Of a stretch of 64,000 nucleotides of DNA, positions 49,430 to 61,471 are shown piece after piece. The notes under the pieces are model-generated. The model was not told the DNA's origin and did no database searches. It saw only the letters and a program-made list of their open reading frames with translations. The stretch is from Hyperoodon ampullatus. Lineage: Eukaryota; Chordata; Mammalia; Artiodactyla; Ziphiidae. A program made the translations under genes and the position numbers. Where the stretch lies: NCBI GenBank assembly GCA_949752795.1, contig OX457056.1:89984942-90048941 (forward strand), given 5' to 3'. Each line of letters starts with the position of its first letter. Position 1 is the first letter of the stretch.

Positions 49430-50624
49430 CCAGTCCCTTTCTCAACACCGACCACCAGAGGGAGACCACATCATGAAGCAAAGCACAGAGCCCATGCTGT
49501 AACTGTGACTAGTGTCCAGATGTGTGACAGTATTTGAAAACAATTGTATTTTATGCATTTTTCACTAATTATGTTAAAATAAAATCACATTAAAAAATCA
49601 TTTTGCACTTCAAATACAGACACGCAAATATGAATTCTCATAGACAAATGCATTATGGAACACTCATGGTACTTGGTGCATTTATTTCAGAATTGACGTT
49701 TTCCATTCTCATAGCAACCAATAATTTCAGAAATCCAGTTGTTAGTTTTATTTCAAGTGGCTTTATATACATTTTTAGAATTGTTATTTGTACCTAATGT
49801 GATTTTTGTGGAATGGAAATGATTTTTCAGCAAGTGATCTTATTACAAGATAATCTCATTACAAATGCCTGTTGGAAAGTCTCACCATGGTGCCCACATT
49901 GAAATGAAACTCTCCCCCGCTGTAGAAAAGGTCTTCTGAAATGTTAGCATCATAAGCTCCAAACTTCTCTGCTCTAAGAGGTTTGAAGAAAACTGCCAGT
50001 TTTTCTCTGAAACTATCCTCCTAAGAAAACTTTGTGACAACCCTTCCAGAGCCGTTTACAAGTAGACAGAAAAGGAGGCCAAATACTTTGTGAAATTTGG
50101 CTTGATTCGAAGGGCTCCTGGGAGAGCTCGCGGCCTAAAATATTTCCCAGATGAAATCCCTCAGTTTGGATATTACTCATTTAATTTAAGCCAAAAGTCC
50201 TCAATTAAAAGGCAGTTCCTGGGGATTCCTCATTTACTCAACCAACCAAGAATTCTGGAGGCTGTCTGTAGACAGTGCTGGACATGGCAGTAATCAAAAT
50301 CATAAGGCCTTACAGAGACGAAAAGAGACAAGTCATTACCAGTGATTAATACCTCTGGAGACAGCACTTTATGTATATATTTATCTTTTTTATTTATCTT
50401 TTAAAAAAATATTGAAAAATTAGTATAAAAAATTATGAAAAGGTAGAATCTAAAGAGTGGGACCCCAGTAAAGACACACCTGGGTAAAAAAGGCCCCAGA
50501 GGACAGAGGGTCAACATAGGAGCAGCAGGGGCCACAGAAGGGGTGACAGTGAACTCCATGGGAATCAGAGAGGAGCGATGTCCTCTCTTGCTAAAAACTC
50601 CAGCCAGGATCGGATATCCACGAC

Positions 50625-50840
50625 TTTAAGCTAATACTTATCTACCGCTTTCTATTTATCAGGCAATGTCTTAAAGGCTTTACCTTCATTTATACCTAAG
50701 AACACAGCCATGAGGTGATACCTCATGTATCAGAGGATGAGACCAAGGTTTGGAAAAGTTGATAACCTTTCCACATAACTTGGCTAATAAGTAGCAGAGC
50801 TACTTAATAAAACCTGAGCAGTGAGATTCCAGAGCCCATG
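50625..50840 (-). repeat. MIR fragment
   Basis: Inverted and diverged MIR: tcaggcaatgtcttaaaggc, cagaggatgagaccaaggtt, taataagtagcagagctact. Confidence 0.6.
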
Positions 50841-50869
50841 CATTTAATATAAAACACTCAAGGGTCCTG

Positions 50870-51609
50870 TGTTAGTTTCCTATTGCTATTGTAAAAAATT
50901 GTCCCAGACTGGGTGGCTTAAAACAGAAGTTTAGGGGCTTCCCTGGCGGCGCAGTGGTTGGGAGTCCGCCTGCGGATGCAGGGGACACGGGTTCGTGCCC
51001 TGGTCCGGGAGGATCCCACATGCCGCGGAGCGGCTGGGCCCGTGAGCCATGGCCGCTGAGCCTGCGCGTCCGGAGCCTGTGCTCCGCAGTGGGAGAGGCC
51101 ACAGCAGTGAGAGGCCCGTGTACTGCAAAAAAAAAAACAAACAGAAGTTTATTCTCTCACAAGTTTGCAGGTCAGAAGTCTGACATGGTTCTCTCTGGGC
51201 TAGAATCAAGATGCTCACAAGTGTGTGTTCCTTATGGAGGCTCTGGGGGAGAATCTGTTTCCTTGCCTTTTCCAGCTTTTAGCGGCTGGGCCTCCCCTCC
51301 CTTGGCTCATGCCCCACCTCCTTCATGTTGAAAGCCATCAACGTAGCATCTCTCTAATCCTGCATGGGTGTCACATCTCTTTCTCTGACTCTCCTCTTCT
51401 GCGTCCCTCTTCCACTGTTAAGGACTCTTGTGATTACATTGGGCCATTCAGATAATCCAGGAGAATCTCCCTATTTTCAGATCAGATGAGTAGCAGCCCT
51501 ATTTCCATCTTCAACTGTAATTCCCCAATGCCACGCAAATTAATATATTCACAGGTTCCAGGGATTAGGACAGGGACTTCTTTGGGGGGCCATTATTCTG
51601 GCAACCACA
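50870..51609 (+). mobile_element. Ancient LTR-like repeat interrupted by a SINE
   Basis: A familiar mammalian repeat running from tgttagtttcctattgctat to ccattattctggcaaccaca, with tg...ca ends. Intermediate blocks include tggaggctctgggggagaat and ttgtgattacattgggccat. I think it is a MaLR-type LTR but am not sure of the family. A CHR SINE sits at 50934-51138. Confidence 0.6.
50934..51138 (+). repeat. CHR-type tRNA-Glu SINE (short form) inside LTR-like repeat
   Basis: Plus-oriented copy. The perfect 13-base duplication aaacagaagttta lies at 50921-50933 and 51139-51151. Confidence 0.96.
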
Positions 51610-52387
51610 GATGCCTGGATATTTTACAAATTTTTTCTATGCCTCTTACATACAGCCACCTGCAAATGACTGGCTCAGGAAAGTGTGCCCTCTCTCCCAA
51701 CAGACGATTGCCCTCCTCTTCCCATTCGCTGTGTCAGAGATGTCATGATCTGGCATCTCTCTCTAGTCATTATTCTTGGTTCCAGGTTGATTCAGTCAAT
51801 TCTATTGCAGGAGGAGCCCAGGGTGGCAGGGATCTTGGGCCATGTAAGATCACTAGGGGAAAATTGCTGTTCGATTCAACTCCTGTAATAAGAGTGTTCA
51901 AAAGACTCAGGAATGATACTCTAAAAGGTAGATGAATCTGATATTGGGCCTTGTTGCAACCAAGAACCATCTGTGCTTTTGCAGATATCAACAACATGTG
52001 CTTCTGACTTTCCCAAGAGGCAAGAGCTGAGCGAAGAAACCGAAGAAGACAGAGCCCTGATGAGAAGCCCGGCCTTGACTTCCCTCTCTTTCTCATTCAT
52101 CATTAGTAACCAAATCCCTTTTAAAAACTCAAAAGAGCTACATGTGTGAGGGCAAAGAAGCTATGGGACTTCACGCTATTCTGTAGCAGGCATAGAAAAG
52201 GCAGCCAAGAGGTAGCTGCAGAAAGCTGAGCAGACAGACGAGTCCCCCAGCCAGGACCACCTACATAATTTGCAAGGCTCAGTGGAAAATGAAGACGTGG
52301 AGCGCCTTGCAGGGAAAAAAAAGTGCTTTAAAAATACTAATATACAGTCCCTCCCATCAGGAAGCTTGCACAAGCCTCTTAGATAGC

Positions 52388-52408
52388 CTCATCCACCAGA
52401 GGGCAGAC
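52388..52408 (+). promoter_or_regulatory. CTCF-like motif in L1 5' UTR remnant
   Basis: The bases atccaccagagggcagac contain the CTCF core CCACCAGAGGGCA. It belongs to the L1 5' UTR and would be spread by the element. Predicted only. Confidence 0.35.
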
Positions 52409-52497
52409 AGCAGAAGCAAGAAGAACTACAATCCTGAAGCCTGTGGAACAAAAACCACATTCACAGAAAGACAGACAAGAAGAAAAGGCAGAGGGCT

Positions 52498-53388
52498 ATG
52501 TACCAGATGAAGGAACAAGATAAAACCTCAGAAGAACAATTAAATGAAGTGGAGATAGGAAACCTTCCAGAAAAAGAATTCAGAATAATGATAGTGAAGA
52601 TGATCCAGGACCTCAGAAAAAGAATGGAGGCAAAGATCAAGAAGATGCAAGAAATGTTTAACAAAGACCTAGAAGAATTAAAGCACAAACAAATAGAAAT
52701 GAACAACACAATACCTGAAATGAAAAATACACTAGAAGGGACCAAGAGCAGAATAACTGAGGCAGAAGAATGGATAAGTGACCTGGAAGACAGAACGGTG
52801 GAAATCACTGCTGCAGAGCAGAATAAAGAAAAAAGAATGAAAAGAAATGAAGACAGCCTAAGAGACCTCTGGGACAACATTAAATGGAACAACATTCGCA
52901 TTATAGGGGTCCCAGAAAGAGAAGAGACAGAGAAAGGACCCGAGAAAATATTTGAAGAGATTATAGTCGAAAACTTCCCTAACATGGGAAAGGAAATAGC
53001 CACCCAAGTCCAGGAAGCACAGAGAGTCCCATACAGGATAAACCCAAGGAGAAACATGTCAAGACACATAGTAATCAAATTGGCAAAAATTAAAGACAGA
53101 GAAAAATTATTGAAAGCAGCAAGGGAAAAATGACAAATAACATACAAAGGTACTCCCATAAGGTGAACAGCTGATTTCTCAGCAGAAACTCTACAAGCCA
53201 GAGGGAGTGGCATGATATACTTCAAAGTGATGAAAGGGAAGGACCTACAACCAGGATTACTCTACCCGGAAAGGATCTCATTCAGATTCGATGGAGAAAT
53301 CAAAAGCTTTACAGACAAGCAAAAGCTAAGAGAATTCAGCACCACCAAACCAGGTCTACAACAAATGCAAAAGGAACTTCTCTAAGAG
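52498..53388 (+). pseudogene. L1 ORF1 (RNA-binding protein), broken
   Basis: Reads from ATG at 52498 for 211 codons. There is a Lys/Glu-rich coiled coil (residues about 20-115) followed by the RNA-recognition part (NIRIIGVPEREE near residue 137). A TGA at 53131 stops it, with a second TGA at about 53161. The remaining C-terminal coding sequence (the DGEIKSFTDKQKLREFSTTK region) continues to a TAA at about 53384. In an intact L1 the protein is a trimeric RNA chaperone. This copy cannot make a full product. Confidence 0.9.
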
Positions 53389-56018
53389 AGAAACACAGAG
53401 AAGAAAAGGACCTACAAAAACAAACCCAAAACAATTAAGAAAATGATCATAGGATATCAATAGGATCACACATATCGATAATTACCTTAAACATGAATGG
53501 ATTAAATGCTCCAACCAAGAGACATAGACTTGCTGAATGGATACAAAAACAAGACCCATATATATGCTGTCTACAAGAGACCCACTTCAGACCTAGGGAC
53601 ACATACAGACTGAAAGTGAGGGGATGGAAAAAGATACTCCATGCAAATGGAAATCATAAGAAAGCTGGAGTAGCTATACTCATATCAGATAAAATAGACT
53701 TTAAAATAAAGAATGTTACAAGAGACAAGGAAGGACACTACATAATGATCAAGGGATCAATCCAAGAAGAAGATATAACAATTAAAAATATATATGCACC
53801 CAACATAGGAGCACCTCAATACATAAGGCAACGGCTAACAGCTATAAAAGAGGAAATCGACAGTAACACAATAACAGTGGGGCACTTTAACACCTCACTT
53901 ACACTAATGGACGGATCATCCAAAATGAAAATAAATAAGGAAACAGAAGCTTTAAATGACACAATAGACAATACAGGTTTAACTGATATTTATAGGACAT
54001 TCCATCCAAAAATAGCAGATTACACTTTCTTCTCAAGTGTGCATGGAACATTTTCCAGGATAGATTACATCTTGGGTCACAAATCAAGCCTCAGTAAACT
54101 TAAGAAAATTGAAATCACATCAAGCATCTTTTCTGACCACAACGCTATGAGATTAGAAATCAATAACAGAGAAAAAAATGTAAAAAACACAAACACATGG
54201 AGGCTAAACAATACATTACTAAATAACAAAGAGATCACTGAAGAAATCAAAGAGGAAATCAAAAAATACCTAGAGATAAATGACAATGAAAACACAATGA
54301 TCCAAAACCTATGGGATGCAGCTAAAGCCGTTCTAAGAGGGAAGTTTATAGCTATACAAGCCTACATCGAGAAACAAGAAAAATCTCAAATACACAATCT
54401 AACGAAAGAAGAAAAAACAAAACCCAAAGTTAGCAGAAGGAAAGAAATCATAAAGATCAGAGCAGAAATAAATGAAATAGAAACAAAGAAAACAATAGCA
54501 AAGATCAATAAAACTAAAAGCTGGTTCATTGAGAAGATAAACAAAATTGATAAACCATTAGCCAGACTCATCAAGAAAAAAAGGGAGAAGACTCAAATCA
54601 ATAAAATAAGAAATGAAAGAGGAGAAGTTACAACAGACAACGCAGAAACACAAAGCATTCTAAGAGACGACTATAAGCAACTCTATGGCAATAAAATGGA
54701 CAACCTGGAAGAAATGGACAAATTCTTAGAAAGGTATAACCTTCCAAGACTGAACCAGGAAGAAATAGAAAATATGAACAGACCAATCACAAGTAATGAA
54801 ATTGAAACTATGATTAAAAATCTTCCAACAAACAAAAGTCCAGACCCAGATGGCTTCACAGGTGAATTCTATCAAACATTTAGAGAAGAGCTAACACCCA
54901 TCCTTCTCAAACTCTTCCAAAAAATTGCACATGAAGGAACACTCCCAAACTCATTCTATGAGGCCACCATCACCCTGATACCAAAACCAGAGAATGATAC
55001 TACAAACAAAGAAAATTACAGACCAATATCACTGATAAATATAGATGCAAAAATCCTCAACAAAATACTAGCAAACAGAATACAGCAACACATTAAAAGG
55101 ATCATACACCATGATCAAGTGGGATTTATCCCAGGGATGCAAGGATTCTTCAATACATGCAAATCAATCAATGTGATACACCATTTTAACAAATTGAAGA
55201 ATAAAAACCATATGATCATCTCAATAGATGCAGAAAAAGCTTTTGACAAAAATCAACACCATTTATGATAAAATCTCTCCAGAAAGTGGGCATCATGGGA
55301 ACCTACCTCAATATAATAAAGGCCATATATGACAAACCCACAGCAAACATCATTCTCAATGGTGAAAAACTGAAAGCATTTCCTCTAAGATCAGGAAAAA
55401 GACAAGGATGTCCACTCTCACCACTATTATTCAACATAGTTTTGGAAGTCCTAGCCACAGCAATCAGAGAAGAAATAAAAGGAATACAAGTTGGAAAAGA
55501 AGAAGTAAAACTGTCACTGTTTGCAGATGACATGATACTATACATAGAGAATCCTAAAGATGCCACCAGAAAACTACTAGAGCTAATCAATGAATTTGAA
55601 GTTGTAGGATACAAAATTAATGCACAGAACTCTCTTGCATTCCTATACACTAATGATGAAAAATCTGAAAGAGAAATTAAGGAAACACTCCCATTTACCA
55701 CTGCAACAAAAAGAATAAAATACCTAGGAATAAACCTACCAAGGGAGACAAAAGACCTGTATGCAGAAAACTATAAGACACTAATGAAAGAAATTAAAGA
55801 TGATACAAATGGAGAGATATACCATGTTCTTGGATTGGAAGAATCAATATTGTGAAAATGACTCTACTACCCAAAGCAATCTACAGATTCAATGCAATCC
55901 CTATCAAATTACCAATGGCAATTTTTACGGAACTAGAACAAAAAATCTTAATGTTCATATGGAGACACAAAACACCCCGAATAGCCAAAGCAGTCTTGAG
56001 GTAAAAAAACGGAGCTGG

Positions 56019-56226
56019 GGCTTCCCTGGTGGCGCAGTGGTTGAGAGTCCGCCTGCCGATGCAGGGGACACGGGTTCGTGCCCCCGTCCGGGAGGATCCC
56101 ACATGCCGCGGAGCGGCTGGGCCCGTGAGCCATGGCCGCTGAGCCTGCGCGTCCGGAGCCTGTGCTCTGCAACGGGAGAGGCCACAACAGTGAGAGGCCC
56201 GCGTACCGCAAAAAAAAAAAAAAAAA
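56019..56226 (+). repeat. CHR-type tRNA-Glu SINE (short form) inside L1 ORF2
   Basis: Plus-oriented copy with a long pure A tail. The duplication aaaaaaacggagctgg lies at 56003-56018 and 56227-56242. It is inserted in ORF2 sequence. Confidence 0.96.
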
Positions 56227-56522
56227 AAAAAAACGGAGCTGGAGGTATCAGACTCCCTGACTTCAGACGATACTACAAAGCTACAGTAATCAAGACAATA
56301 TGGTACTGGCACAAAAACAGAAATATAGATCAATGGAACAGGATAGAAAGCCCAAAGATAAACCCACGCACCTATGGTCAACTAATCTATGACAAAGGAG
56401 GCAAGGATATACAATGGAGAAAAGACAGTCTCTTCAATAAGTGGTGCTGGAAAACTGGACAGCTACATGTAAAATAATGAAATTAGAACACTCCTTAACA
56501 CCATACACAAAAATAAACTCAA

Positions 56523-56715
56523 GGGCTTCCCTGGTGGCGCAGTGGTTGAGAGTCCATCTGCCAATGCAGGGGACGTGGGTCCATGCCCCGGTCCAGGAGA
56601 ATCCCACATGCCGTGGAGTGGCTGGGCCTGTGAGCCATGGCCGCTGAGCCTGCGTGTCTGGAGCCTGTGCTCCGCAACGGGAGAGGCCACAACAGTGAAA
56701 GGCCTGTGTACCGTA
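56523..56715 (+). repeat. CHR-type tRNA-Glu SINE (short form) inside L1 ORF2
   Basis: Plus-oriented copy with the perfect 14-base duplication aaaaataaactcaa at 56509-56522 and 56716-56729. It is somewhat more diverged than its neighbour at 56019, so probably older. Confidence 0.96.
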
Positions 56716-58019
56716 AAAAATAAACTCAAAATAGATTAGAGATCTAAGTGTAAGACCGGACACTATAAAACTCTTAGAGGAAAACATAGGAAGAACACTC
56801 TGACATAAATACAGCAATATCTTTTTTGATCCACCTCTTAGAGTAATGGAGTTAAAAACAAAAATAAACAAATGGAACCTAATGAAAGTTCAAAGCTTTT
56901 GCACAGCAAAGGAAACCATAAACGAGATGAAAAGGCAACCCTCAGAATGGGAGAAAATATTTGCAAATGAATCAATGGACAAAGGATTAATCTCCAAAAT
57001 ATATAAACAGCTTATGCAGCTCAATATCAAAAAAACAAACAACCCAATCCAAAAATGGACAGAAGATCTAAATAGGCATTTCTCCAAAGAAGACATACAG
57101 ATGGTGAAGAAGCACATGAAAAGCTGCTCAACATCACTAGTTATTAGAGAAATACAAATCAAAACTACAATGAGGTATCACCTCACACCAGTTAGAATGG
57201 GCATCATCAGAAAATCTACAAACATCAAATGCTGGAGAGGGTGTGCAGAAAAGGGAACCCTGTTGCACTGTTGGTGGGAAAGTAAACTGATACAGCCACT
57301 ATGGAGAACAGTATGGAGGTTCCTTAAAAAACTAAAAATAGAACTACCATATGATCCAGCAATCCCACTACTGGGCATATACCCTGAAAAAAACATAATT
57401 CAAAAAGACACATGCACCCCGATGTTCAGCACTATTTACAGTAGCCAGGTCATGGAAGCAACATAAATGCCCATCGATAGACAAATGGATAAAGGAGATG
57501 TGGTAAATATATACAATGGAATATTACTCAGCCATAAATAGGAACGAAATTGGGTCATCTGTTGATACGTGGATGGATCTAGAGACTGTCATATAGAGTG
57601 AAGTAAGTCAGAAAGAGATAAACAAATATCGTATATTAACGCATATATGTGGAACCTAGGAAAATGGTACAGATGAACCGGTTTGCAGGGCAGAAACTGA
57701 GACACAGACGTAGAGAACAAACATATGGACACCAAGGGGGGAAAGCCATGGCGGGTGGGGGGGTTGGTGGTGATGGGATAAATTGGGAGATTGGGATTGA
57801 CATGTATACACTGATGTGTATAAAGCTGATGACTAATAAGGACCTGCTGTGTAAAAAATAAATAAAATTCAAGAATTCAAAAAAAAAAAAGAGAACTTCT
57901 GGGGTAATGGACACACATACTGTCTTGACTGTGGTAATGATTTCTCACGTGTATGTATACCTATGTCAACTGTATTAAATTGTATGATTTAAACATGTAT
58001 ATATACACGTATTTTAAAA

Positions 58020-58027
<8 letters not shown>

Positions 58028-58055
<28 letters not shown>

Positions 58056-58245
58056 GGTACACGGGCCTCTCACTGTTGTGGCCTTTCCCGTTGCGGAGCA
58101 CAGGCTCCGGCCGCGCAGGCTTAGCAGCCATGGCTCACGGGCTCAGCCGCTCCGCGGCATGTGGGAACTTCCCGGACTGGGGCATGAACCCCTGTCCCCT
58201 GCATCGCAGGCAGACTCTCAACCACTGTGCCACCAGGGAAGCCCC
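58028..58245 (-). repeat. CHR-type tRNA-Glu SINE (short form)
   Basis: Inverted copy with a long uninterrupted T tail. The perfect 13-base duplication taaaatatgattt lies at 58015-58027 and 58246-58258. Confidence 0.96.
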
Positions 58246-58324
58246 TAAAATATGATTTAAAACGTGTGTATTTATGGTTTGTCAACTTTGCCCCAATTAA
58301 AAAAAAAACATAATGGAAAAGAAT

Positions 58325-58427
58325 ATGAAAAAGAATATGTATATATATGTGTATAACTGAGTCACTTTGCTATACAGCAGAAATTAATACATTGTAAATC
58401 AACTATACTTCAATAAAAAAATACTAA
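58325..58427 (+). repeat. Short L1 3' terminal fragment
   Basis: The L1 tail motif tataactgagtcactttgct, followed by tacttcaataaaaaaatact. A second copy of the last about 30 bases occurs at 58611-58641. Confidence 0.8.
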
Positions 58428-59394
58428 AATATAAGCATATTTTCCCTTATTTTATCACTTATAAAACATAATAGTAGTCATAGTGATATATGAGGAACAT
58501 AAACATAAACTGAATAAAAAATAATACTTTGTGTCATAATTTAAGAAAAACTACATTATTAATGTGATTTTTCTGGTTCACTATTCTGCAAATTCATTTA
58601 CTAATGCATCAAAATCAATTATACTTCAATAAAAAAATACTTTTAGCAACAGTATTTTCAATCTATATAATGGAAGATGGTGTCAGTAGCTTGACAGAAA
58701 GGCAAGATTGCAAACAATTTTTGTTAACTTTTAATGTTGACAAGGATCTTTTTTCTGATGCAACTTTTCTTGTTGCTTTAAGGCTATTTTATAGGCTGTG
58801 ACAACACTGGGATATATTTCTGATAAATTATTTCAAAATACAAATTTTAGTATATCTAGAGCTGATGATTGTCATGGAGAAATTAATGAAAAGGTTTAAC
58901 TCTTCATATGAATTAGTTCTAAGTCTGAATTTAATTTTAAATATAAATTTATACAATGGCATTTTAATGTTTCTTCTGATATTTCCTATAAATCGTGGAG
59001 ATCACACCAGAACTCAAATGTGGCTTCAAAATTTGTGTACAATTCAAAATGTCTGTTTATATATTCTATAGCTGTATCATCAATTTTAAGGAAAATTTTC
59101 ATTTTATGTTATCTTCCTCATTAATAAGTGTTGCACCCAAAGATACTGCACCTCATTAATAAGTGGTGCACATAAAAATAGTGTTTTTTTTCCATTGATA
59201 ATGGTTAACTGTAATTTCTATTTCCAAACCTGTGGATATTTGTTTTGAAATGTTTCCCAAGGATTCTAAAATCTTTGAAGAATTCTAATAACTCCTTGAT
59301 AAATGCTTTATTGCAATATTCATGCATGTGCTTTTATTGTGTAATAATTTACTAACAAAGTCTGTTGCCCAAGCACTGTCTGTCTCATGGTTCA

Positions 59395-59760
59395 GGTGGA
59401 GAGTTAATATTTGTGCAGATGCCACAGGGACAGGCCCCAGGGACAAATGACCAAGCTGGCCTCCCACATGTCCCCATGTGGAGCCCCTCTTTTTCCCCAG
59501 GGCCAAGCCCACCACTGCCACCCTCAAAACCTGCTTCTGTTGTTGCTTCTGCTGTTGTGGCACCATCACGGCCATCAATCTGGGCCCAGGTCCTGGCCCG
59601 GCCACCTCGGGGCCCTGTGGATTCCCAGATAGTCCTCAGGCACATGCTTTGGGCCACCAGGCCAATCGCTCAGCACCCACACCGCCTGACCATCATGCCA
59701 TTTGGTAGGTACCCGAGTGTGCACACCCTACCCACTAACACATCCCCACCGCTCACGTGC
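59395..59760 (+). other. GC-rich unexplained island
   Basis: A locally GC-rich, proline-codon-rich block in an AT-rich intron, with an open frame of 159 codons (59365-59844). The translation is low-complexity and shows no domain I recognise, so I do not call it a gene. It could be a decayed processed pseudogene or an old repeat. The sequence after 59800 (tgttaatttcaagatggtga) resembles a common mammalian repeat. Confidence 0.35.
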
Positions 59761-60104
59761 ACGCTCCATTGTCCCATCAAACCTCACTTACACAAGTATA
59801 AAGATAAAGCTGTTAATTTCAAGATGGTGACAGGAAAGCATTAAACCAAGCCTGGAAGCCTTCTAAGCACAGGGCCCTGGGCCACGGCACAGATCGCCAG
59901 CCCAGCAAATCAGCCCTGCCTCTGCCTTTCAAAGCAAACAGAAAGGCAGGGAGGGTGAGATGAGGATGAAAACCTGTGACAAGTCCTTCTGAGAAGTTAC
60001 AGGAGCAGGGGTTCCAGCATCCCACTAGGTCACTATATTCTTCCTCTGCCCACATCTCTTCTGCCATGCCCACCAAATTCCATCCTGTTGGAGTCACTGT
60101 CTAG

Positions 60105-60600
60105 ACATGGGAACCACCACTGTGATACGGCAGGGACTGCTGGCTGTCCATCCTAATGTGCTCTCCATCTCTTTCATAGTAATGGAGTTTAAGGTGGACC
60201 CAAGATTGCCGGGCTGAAGACTACATTTCCCAGTCCCATATCACTAAGTTCTCCACAATAGAATATAAGCAGAGTCTTCTTCTACTTTGCCTGCTTTAAA
60301 AGGGACTTGCTGCCATGTACTTCCTCTGTTTGCCCTCCCACAAGCTGGAGCACAGATACAGGGCTCAGCCAGCTTCAATCACTTAGACAAGGAACCTTGT
60401 CTAGGGATTGGTGAAGCAAAAAATGGATGGAACCCATATCTTTAGATGACTTCATAGGGCAAGCCTGACTTGGCAAACTGGAAAATTCATCTTGGATCTA
60501 TCACTTAACAGAGAAATTAAATGTTATTTTCTTTAAGCCACTGTATTTCAGGATCTCTTCTATTACAGCAGGTTAATTATTCTGTAACTAATATGAATAG
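60105..60600 (+). mobile_element. Degraded LTR-like repeat
   Basis: The end tctttaagccactgtatttc with ttacagcaggttaattattc and taactaatat, plus an upstream gactacatttcccagtccca, is typical of old mammalian LTR repeats. The family is not assigned and the left edge is a guess. Confidence 0.45.
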
Positions 60601-60904
60601 TTTGAATCTGGAGAGGTTTCATTCCCATTGTTCATCTGTCCATAAGGAAGATCTGAGAATACAATGGTATGAAAGTTAGGACCCGAGGAAGAAGCTGGGT
60701 CCACCACACCCCACTGAGGACTGGATGTACCTTTGGACAGAGACATTGATTTACACATATCAACTATGAATCTAATAGGTGTTAGTAACAGCCTAGAGAT
60801 GTACTCACAACACTGCTTCAATGAGAAAATATCTGTTATGTCTGAAATAACTAATTTGCAAATATATCTTTGAAATACAGCCCAGTCATTCACTGAAGGA
60901 TGCC

Positions 60905-61005
60905 TGTAATTCTGCACCTACCTTACAGAATTGTAGTAAAGATTTGACATAATACATGCAAACCATTAGGCATAGTATCTGACACCAAGCGAGCTTTTGA
61001 TACAT
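60905..61005 (+). repeat. MIR 3' fragment
   Basis: The pattern cctaccttacagaattgtag, aagatttgacataatacatg and a diverged cttttgataca end follows the MIR 3' half. Confidence 0.6.
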
Positions 61006-61363
61006 TTAATTTCTTTGTTATCACTGACACTATTAAAGTGACATCATAATATAGGCAGCCAAACAAAGAAGGAAGTACTTTAAGGACGTATAATGCCTCA
61101 GGCCCGTGGCATCAGTGGGCAACAACCGTCTCTCCTCTGACATCCCCCCACAGAGGCATGAGGGATAAATTAGTTAAAACATTCCTAACTCTCTTAGATT
61201 CCAAAAGTAGTTCTAGTAGGTTTTGCCAGAAATAAACTGTATAAAATATTACCTCAAAAAATGTGTGAGCTGTTAAAACATTCCCCAAAATAGACCATTA
61301 GAAGTGATGGGTTAGAGAATCAACATAGAAGGAAATGTCTGTGCATCAGAAAGAAGAAACCAA

Positions 61364-61471
61364 ATGCTTGCTTCGGCAGCACATATACTATAATTGGAAT
61401 GATACAGAGAAGATTAGCATGGCCCCTGCACAAGGCTGACATGCAAATTCGTGAAGTCTTCCATAATTTTT
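61364..61471 (+). pseudogene. RNU6: U6 snRNA pseudogene, 5' part of a U6-L1 chimera
   Basis: Nearly full-length U6 spliceosomal snRNA sequence: gcttcggcagcacatatact, the invariant acagaga box (in gatacagagaagattagcat) and gcaaattcgtgaag. About nine substitutions and one inserted base relative to the mammalian U6 I remember, several at CpG sites, plus direct fusion to L1, argue for a retrocopy rather than a working gene. Confidence 0.93.

Larger units (their letters stand above)
53493..57470 (+). pseudogene. L1 ORF2 (endonuclease and reverse transcriptase), broken
   Basis: The first open segment (53493-55268, 591 codons) has the endonuclease domain (QETHF near residue 29, [10 protein letters not shown] near 210) and the start of the reverse transcriptase. 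The endonuclease motif usually read VGDFN is VGHFN here, which replaces a catalytic Asp. A one-base deletion near 55258 shifts the frame in the AFDK region. The next segment (55265-55855) carries the FADDMILY catalytic motif and ends at a second frameshift near 55810. Two SINE insertions interrupt the rest. The C-terminal cysteine region is readable at 56846-57466. Confidence 0.93.
52350..57890 (+). mobile_element. Nearly complete, inactivated L1 with nested SINEs
   Basis: The element starts in the last part of an L1 5' UTR (ccctcccatcaggaagcttg) and contains ORF1, ORF2, the 3' UTR and an A tail at 57879-57890. It would be about 5.1 kb once the two inserted SINEs (56019-56226 and 56523-56715) and their target duplications are removed. 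Both ORFs are broken. I saw no clear target duplication for the L1 itself. Confidence 0.93.

Noticed and set aside
49449..49465. CTCF-like motif ccaccagagggagac
   Set aside because: It lacks the C after the GGG core that most CTCF sites have, so it is too weak to list.
52461..53225. 254-codon open frame on the minus strand
   Set aside because: It is the antisense shadow of L1 ORF1, hydrophobic because the sense frame is Lys/Glu-rich.
53493..55268. Longest open frame in the window (591 codons), a possible host gene
   Set aside because: Its endonuclease and reverse transcriptase motifs identify it as L1 ORF2; it ends at a frameshift and sits inside an L1 with a poly-A tail.
61364..61471. Functional U6 snRNA gene
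   Set aside because: It has about nine substitutions and an insertion, is fused to L1, and lies within a retrotransposition target duplication. I also saw no clear U6-type TATA box upstream.
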